Positions 59,862 to 64,000 of a stretch of DNA of 64,000 bases are shown here, piece by piece. This stretch comes from Nocardia amikacinitolerans NBRC 108937 (lineage in GTDB: Bacteria; Actinomycetota; Actinomycetes; Mycobacteriales; Mycobacteriaceae). Position numbers and translations under genes: made by a program. Every line of letters begins with the position of its first letter. The stretch's first letter is position 1. The DNA is taken from the NCBI RefSeq assembly GCF_001612615.1, contig NZ_BDAU01000031.1, forward strand, positions 110,413 to 174,412, in the 5' to 3' direction. Under the pieces are notes generated by a model. It was given only the letters and a program-made list of their open reading frames with translations. It did not search any database and was not told the origin of the DNA.

Positions 59862-60692
59862 ATGACCCGGAATTCGATAGTCCCCTCCGCTCGCACCCTC
59901 CGGGTCGCCCACGCGACCCTGCATTACGAGGTGCGCGGGCATGGCCCGCTGGTAGCGCTCATCGGCGCGCCCATGGATGCCGACGCTTTCGCGCCGCTGG
60001 CAGACCTGCTCGCCGCGGACTACACGGTGCTCACCAGCGATCCGCGCGGCAGCAATCGCAGCGTGTTGGACGATCGGGAACAGGACACCACTCCGGAACT
60101 GCGCGCCGCCGATCTGTCCGGACTGCTGACCCACCTCGATGCCGGGCCCGCGGCGGTGTTCGGGTCCAGCGGCGGTGCGGTCACCGCGCTCGCGCTCGCT
60201 GAGTCGCGGCCCGATCAGGTGCGCACGGTGATCGCGCACGAGCCGCCATTGGTGGAACTTCTCGACGATGCCGAGAGCCTGCACGCGGGCACCGAGGACA
60301 TGATCGCCACCTACCTGCGCGGCGATGTGCTCGGCGCCTGGGGAAAGTTCATGGCGCAAGCCAACATTCACCTGCCCGAGGGCGTGCTGGAGATGATGTT
60401 CGGCGGTGAGCGCGATCCGCGCGCTCTCGCCGACGAACGCCGGTGGTTCGCCCACGAACTGCGGGCGACCACCCACTACCGGCCCGATACCGACGCCCTT
60501 CGCCGAACGGGCATCCCCATCGTCGCAGGCATCGGCGAGGACTCCACGGGCCAGCTCTGCGATCGCACCACACGCGCCCTGGCCGCGGCCCTCGGTGTGC
60601 AACCGACGCTGTTCCCGGGCGATCACACCGGGTTCGCCCAGCAGCCGGAACGGTTCGTCGAACCGCTGCGCGCTGTGCTGCCCCCGGCTTGA
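59862..60692 (+). CDS. Alpha/beta-hydrolase
   Basis: 276 residues with GGTGTAGGAG before the ATG. FGSSGGAVTALALAE carries the nucleophilic Ser, GIGEDSTGQ the Asp and GDHTGFAQQPERF the His. The TLHYEVRGHGPLVALIGAP and TSDPRGSNRS segments are the usual lid and oxyanion strands of this group. The C-terminal HTGFAQ form is common in TetR-controlled hydrolases of actinobacteria. Substrate unknown. Tandem repeats start just after its stop. Confidence 0.86.
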   Translation: MTRNSIVPSARTLRVAHATLHYEVRGHGPLVALIGAPMDADAFAPLADLLAADYTVLTSDPRGSNRSVLDDREQDTTPELRAADLSGLLTHLDAGPAAVFGSSGGAVTALALAESRPDQVRTVIAHEPPLVELLDDAESLHAGTEDMIATYLRGDVLGAWGKFMAQANIHLPEGVLEMMFGGERDPRALADERRWFAHELRATTHYRPDTDALRRTGIPIVAGIGEDSTGQLCDRTTRALAAALGVQPTLFPGDHTGFAQQPERFVEPLRAVLPPA

Positions 60693-60737
60693 TCAGCAGC
60701 GGCCCTCCAAAGAGGCTCTACCAGGGTTTCCGTTGAC

Positions 60738-61673
60738 GTGATCGCAACGGCGGGGTGCTTCGGCGGGCCCCAGCCGCGGTTCGTGGCCCGGACGCCCCCG
60801 CGCCACGTCTGCTCGCCTGCCACACATCCCGTGTACACCTCACATAGCCAGTGCCTATGTGAGGCGTGTGAAACCTGTGTGCGATTACCCCGCGCGACGG
60901 TACGGCAGCTGGTGTGCTCGGCATGGCGAGCCAGCCGCCCCGCTGGATCAGCAGATGTGCCCGCAACGTGCGGGGTGCTTCGGCGCGCACCGCCGCCTGG
61001 CGCGTGGGGGCCGGGCGCGCCCGCGCCGCGGCGTGAGTTCGGCGCCACGTCCGCTCGGCTGCCACACATCCCGTGTACGCGTCACATAGCCAGTGCCTGT
61101 GTGAGGCGTGCGAAATCTATGTGCCACCACCGCGCGCGACGGTACGGCAGCTGGTGTGCTCAGCATGGCGAGCCAGCTGCCGCCGCTGGACCAGCAGATG
61201 TGCCCGCAACCTGCGGGGTCCTTCGGCGCGGGGCCCCCGCCGCGGCACGTGGGGCCCGGGCGCGCCCCGCCGCGGTGTGAGTTCGGCGCCGCGCCGCTCG
61301 CCTGCCACACATCCCGTGTACGCCTCACATAGCCAGTGCCTGTGTGAGGCGTGCGAAACCTGTGTGCCACCACCCCGCGCGACGGTATGGCACCCGGTGT
61401 GCTCAGCATGGCGAGCCGGCCGCCGCCGCTGGATCAGCAGATGTGCCCGCAACGTGCGAGGCGCTTCGGCGCGCACCGCCGCCTGGCGCGTGGGGGCCGG
61501 GCGCGCCCGCACCGCGGCGTGAGTTCGGCGCCACGTCCGCTCGCCTGCCACACATCCCGTGTACGCCTCACATAGCCAGCGCCTGTGTGAGGCGTGCGAA
61601 ACCTGTGCGCCACCACCGCGCGACGGTATGGCAGCCGACGTGCTCAGCATGGCGAGCTAGTCGCCCGGCTAAA
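60738..61673. repeat. 243-bp tandem repeat, about four copies
   Basis: The landmark CCACACATCCCGTGTAC starts at 60820, 61062, 61305 and 61548, spacings 242, 243 and 243. Each unit also holds a palindrome, the phrase CGGTA(C/T)GGCA...GTGTGCTC(A/G)GCATGGCGAG, GATCAGCAGATGTGCCCGC, and GCGTGAGTTCGGCG. Because 243 is a multiple of three, long false ORFs run through it on both strands. The array fills the gap between the hydrolase and endonuclease IV genes and ends at the latter's stop, where ATCAGCCGACGTGCTCGC resembles the repeat phrase ATCAGCAGATGTGCCCGC. Confidence 0.88.
60838..61594. repeat. Four palindromes, one per 243-bp unit
   Basis: CCTCACATAG (60838-60847) with CTATGTGAGG (60855-60864); GTCACATAG with CTGTGTGAGG (61081-61106, one arm base changed); CGCCTCACATAG (61321-61332) with CTGTGTGAGGCG (61340-61351); the same pair at 61564-61575 and 61583-61594. 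Loops are CCAGTGC or CCAGCGC. Arms of 10-12 bp would give stable RNA hairpins on either strand. The same element is at 47854. Confidence 0.85.
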
Positions 61674-62444
61674 TCAGCCGACGTGCTCGCGGAGGTAGGC
61701 GAGGTCATCGACGACGCCCTCGGCGGGAGTCTCCAGCACGACCGGCGCGTCCGCGCTGCGGCAGACCTCGGCGAGCAGTTGCGGGTCGATGGTGCCGTCG
61801 GCGAAGTTGGCGTGGCGGTCGGCGCCGGAGTTGAACTCGTCGCGCGAGGAGTTCAGGTGCACCAGGTCGATGCGGCCGGTGATGGCCTTGATCCGGTCGA
61901 CGACGCCGAGCAGTTCCTCGCCGCCCGCCCAGGCGTGGCAGGTGTCGAGGCAGAAGCCCGCGCCGAAGTCGCCGACGGCGTCCCACAGCCGGGCGATGGT
62001 GTCGAAATGCCTGGCCATGGCGTGGTTGCCGCCCGCGGTGTTCTCGATGAGGATCGGCACCGCGAAGCCGCCCTTGTCCTGCTGGCGTTCGAACAGCTTG
62101 CGCCAGTTGTCGATTCCGGTCTCCACCTCGGCGTCGGAGCGGACGTGGCCGCCGTGCACGACCAGGCCGAACGCCCCGAGTTCCGCGGCGGCCTTGGCCT
62201 GCTGGGCGACCGCGTTGCGCGAGGGCATCCGCAGCCGGTTGTTCAGGCTCGCCACGTTGATCTGATAGGAGGAGTGCACCACCACATCGATCGGGCTGGC
62301 GAGGATTTCCTCGGTCCTCGGGTGTGGGACGGGTTTGTCCCAGCTCTGCGGGTCGACGACGAACATCTGGATGACATCGGCGCCGAGTTTCTCACCGAAG
62401 CCGATCGGATCGCTGTCGAGCCGGACGTGTGCTCCAATCCGCAT
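61674..62444 (-). CDS. nfo: Endonuclease IV (AP endonuclease)
   Basis: 256 residues from ATG at 62444; M. tuberculosis End is about the same length. Metal-binding segments are all present: RIGAHV at the start, VVHGGHV, LIENTAGG, FCLDTCHAWAGG, HLNSSRDEFNSGADRHANFADG and VVLETP. It cuts DNA at abasic sites in base-excision repair using a trinuclear zinc centre. The frame is open upstream to 62552 but that part is not conserved. Divergent from the protein kinase gene. Confidence 0.93.
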   Translation of the reverse strand: MRIGAHVRLDSDPIGFGEKLGADVIQMFVVDPQSWDKPVPHPRTEEILASPIDVVVHSSYQINVASLNNRLRMPSRNAVAQQAKAAAELGAFGLVVHGGHVRSDAEVETGIDNWRKLFERQQDKGGFAVPILIENTAGGNHAMARHFDTIARLWDAVGDFGAGFCLDTCHAWAGGEELLGVVDRIKAITGRIDLVHLNSSRDEFNSGADRHANFADGTIDPQLLAEVCRSADAPVVLETPAEGVVDDLAYLREHVG

Positions 62445-62596
62445 GGGGCTCAGCGTAGTGGGCGGCACCGACATCGCGGGAAACCGGCGATACGGCGGCG
62501 AATAGCCGAGAATCGAAGGACTGTTGCGCCCACGTGGTTCCGCGAGATACATCGGTAGGATCCACGTGCTCGACCCGATGAGGGGGGTGAATCACC

Positions 62597-64000
62597 TTGC
62601 TGCGTACTGGCGAGATCTTTGCCGGTTACGTCATCAAGCGCGTGCTCGGACAGGGCGGCATGGGCACGGTGTATCTGGCCCAGCATCCGCGGTTGCCGCG
62701 GATGACCGCGCTGAAGCTGCTCGATCGCGAACTCTACGGTGATGTCGAGATCAGGGGACGCTTCGAGCGGGAGGCCGATCTGGTCGCCCAGCTCGACCAT
62801 CCCAATATCGTCACCGTCTACGACCGCGGCGCCGAGGACGAGCAGCTGTGGATCTCCATGCAGTTCGTGGCAGGTTCCGACGCCGCGAGCGCCGACGTCG
62901 ACGTGCTCGCCGCCGGACGGGCGGTGCAGATCATCGCCGAGACCGCCGCCGCGCTGGACTTCGCGCACGCCAACGGTGTGCTGCACCGCGACGTGAAACC
63001 GGCCAACATCCTGCTGGCCAAGGCGCCCATCGGGCAGCCGGAGCGGGTGCTGCTCACCGACTTCGGCATCGCGGGCATGCGCAACGCGGACACCACGCTG
63101 AGCTCGGCGGGCACCATCACCGCCACGCTCGCCTACGCCGCGCCCGAGCAGCTCAGCGGACAGCCGCTCGACCACCGCGCCGACCAGTACTCGCTGGCCT
63201 GCACGCTGTTCTGGATGCTCACCGGCAACGTGCCCTTCCCCGGCAGCACCCCCGCCGCGGTGATGAACGGACACATGTACACGCCGGTGCCGCCGCTGTC
63301 CCGCACCCGTCGGGGTCTGCCGCCGGCCCTCGACGCGGTCATGGCCCGCGCCCTCGCCAAACGCCCCGCCGACCGATTCCCCAGCTGCACCGATTTCGCC
63401 ACCGCCGCCCGCCGAGCCCTGGCCTCCGGTTCGCCGGCGCCGCACCCGATGACCGGGCCCATCCCACCCCACACCGGCTTCGCCACCCACCCGGGCGTGC
63501 CGCCTCGCACCGGCTACGTCCCCGACGGACGTCCGCCGCACGCGGGCGTGCCGCACCCGGGCGGCCCGACGCACTCCGGCGCACCGGTCGGCACACAGCC
63601 GCATACCGGCGGTCCGACGCACACCGGCGCACCGGTGGGTACGCAGCCGTATACCGGCGGCCCGACGCACACGGGCGCACCGGCGCACGAGGGAGTTCCC
63701 GTGCAGTCCCGCGGACCAGCGCAAACCGGGGTTCCGCCGCGCCCCACACCCGGGCGATCGGGCGACCAGCCGCGCCCGGGTGTTCCGCCGCGCAGTGGCA
63801 GCCCAGCGCACGCGTCTCACCCGATGCACACAGGCGCTTCGCCTGTGCACCCGCAGACCGGCGGCTCAGCGCACCCCGAAGCCGCCACCCCTGTTGGGAC
63901 TTCCGCGCAGTCCTGCGGCCCAGCGCAATCCGGGAGTCCGCCGCCCTCCGGCACCTCGGCGCATCCGGGAGGTCACGCGCGCGCGGGTGTTCCGCCGCAT
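62597..64000 (+). CDS. Ser/Thr protein kinase, PknB-like, C-terminus outside the window
   Basis: 468 codons to the right edge. TTG at 62597 is the start, with GAGGGGGG nine bases before it; the overlapping GTG at 62587 is out of frame. GQGGMGTVYLA (18-28) is the glycine loop, Lys40 in TALKLL, HRDVKPANILL (130-140), DFG (155-157) and an APEQLSG motif. The kinase domain ends near 275; then follows a Pro/Gly/His/Thr-rich region with GGPTHTGAPVGTQP-like repeats, unlikely to be folded. Whether a membrane helix and sensor domain follow cannot be seen. Confidence 0.9.
   Translation, partial: MLRTGEIFAGYVIKRVLGQGGMGTVYLAQHPRLPRMTALKLLDRELYGDVEIRGRFEREADLVAQLDHPNIVTVYDRGAEDEQLWISMQFVAGSDAASADVDVLAAGRAVQIIAETAAALDFAHANGVLHRDVKPANILLAKAPIGQPERVLLTDFGIAGMRNADTTLSSAGTITATLAYAAPEQLSGQPLDHRADQYSLACTLFWMLTGNVPFPGSTPAAVMNGHMYTPVPPLSRTRRGLPPALDAVMARALAKRPADRFPSCTDFATAARRALASGSPAPHPMTGPIPPHTGFATHPGVPPRTGYVPDGRPPHAGVPHPGGPTHSGAPVGTQPHTGGPTHTGAPVGTQPYTGGPTHTGAPAHEGVPVQSRGPAQTGVPPRPTPGRSGDQPRPGVPPRSGSPAHASHPMHTGASPVHPQTGGSAHPEAATPVGTSAQSCGPAQSGSPPPSGTSAHPGGHARAGVPPH

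Noticed and set aside
60738..61673. Repeat array as a CRISPR locus
   Set aside because: Units of 243 bp touch each other without unique spacers, and no cas gene is present.
61344..62558. 404-residue plus-strand ORF across the repeats and endonuclease IV
   Set aside because: Its first part is 243-bp repeat (open only because 243 is a multiple of three) and the rest is antisense to nfo.

Overview
This 64-kb window is high-GC DNA from a mycolic-acid-type actinobacterium (order Mycobacteriales), most probably Nocardia or a close relative. The case rests on gene content: a fused 2-oxoglutarate decarboxylase/dehydrogenase (Kgd), a mymA-like monooxygenase operon, a PtpB-type phosphatase, an EspG/WXG-type type VII secretion cassette, a fused two-half ABC exporter of the Rv0194 type, paired acyl-CoA dehydrogenases, and common GTG/TTG starts. 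Genus assignment is inference. I saw no phage, insertion sequence, CRISPR array, rRNA or tRNA.

Layout. 1-5 kb: end of an osmoprotectant-type binding protein, a PadR/MFS efflux pair with a clear operator, and a membrane molybdopterin oxidase flanked by two gene remnants (Uma2-like and CGNR zinc finger). 5-11 kb: a minus-strand operon (monooxygenase, SDR, esterase, acyl-CoA synthetase) divergent from a TetR gene, resembling the M. tuberculosis mymA operon. 11-25 kb: epimerase and TerD pair, kgd, the ABC exporter, a heptad-repeat coiled-coil protein, an ABC-2 transporter operon with a possible EcsC-like protein, and a xi-class GST. 25-37 kb: enoyl-CoA hydratase behind a leaderless 26-codon ORF, a truncated AMP-binding enzyme, ptpB, a PLP enzyme, a large helicase-nuclease with degenerate active sites, deaD, a nitrilase and a phosphoribosyltransferase. 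37-41 kb: gamma-carbonic anhydrase, then a three-gene type VII secretion cassette without secretion machinery.

42-48 kb: the most striking locus. A cobalamin riboswitch precedes a Tat-type lipoprotein binding protein, a permease, and one 843-residue protein that joins the second permease to two ATPases. This is a compact nickel/peptide-class importer, presumably for cobalt or a corrinoid. 48-60 kb: WYL regulator/epoxide hydrolase pair, secreted and lipid-anchored proteins, two acyl-CoA dehydrogenases, a CoA-transferase/small ORF/HMG-CoA-lyase-like operon, a TauD dioxygenase and a TetR/hydrolase pair with a perfect operator. 60.7-61.7 kb: about four copies of a 243-bp tandem repeat, each carrying a palindrome that also occurs once at 47.85 kb; both sites lie between convergent genes. 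The window ends with endonuclease IV and the start of a Ser/Thr protein kinase.

Fatty-acyl and CoA metabolism recurs throughout, and several metabolic genes sit opposite their probable regulator with a readable operator between them (TetR/monooxygenase, WYL/epoxide hydrolase, TetR/hydrolase).
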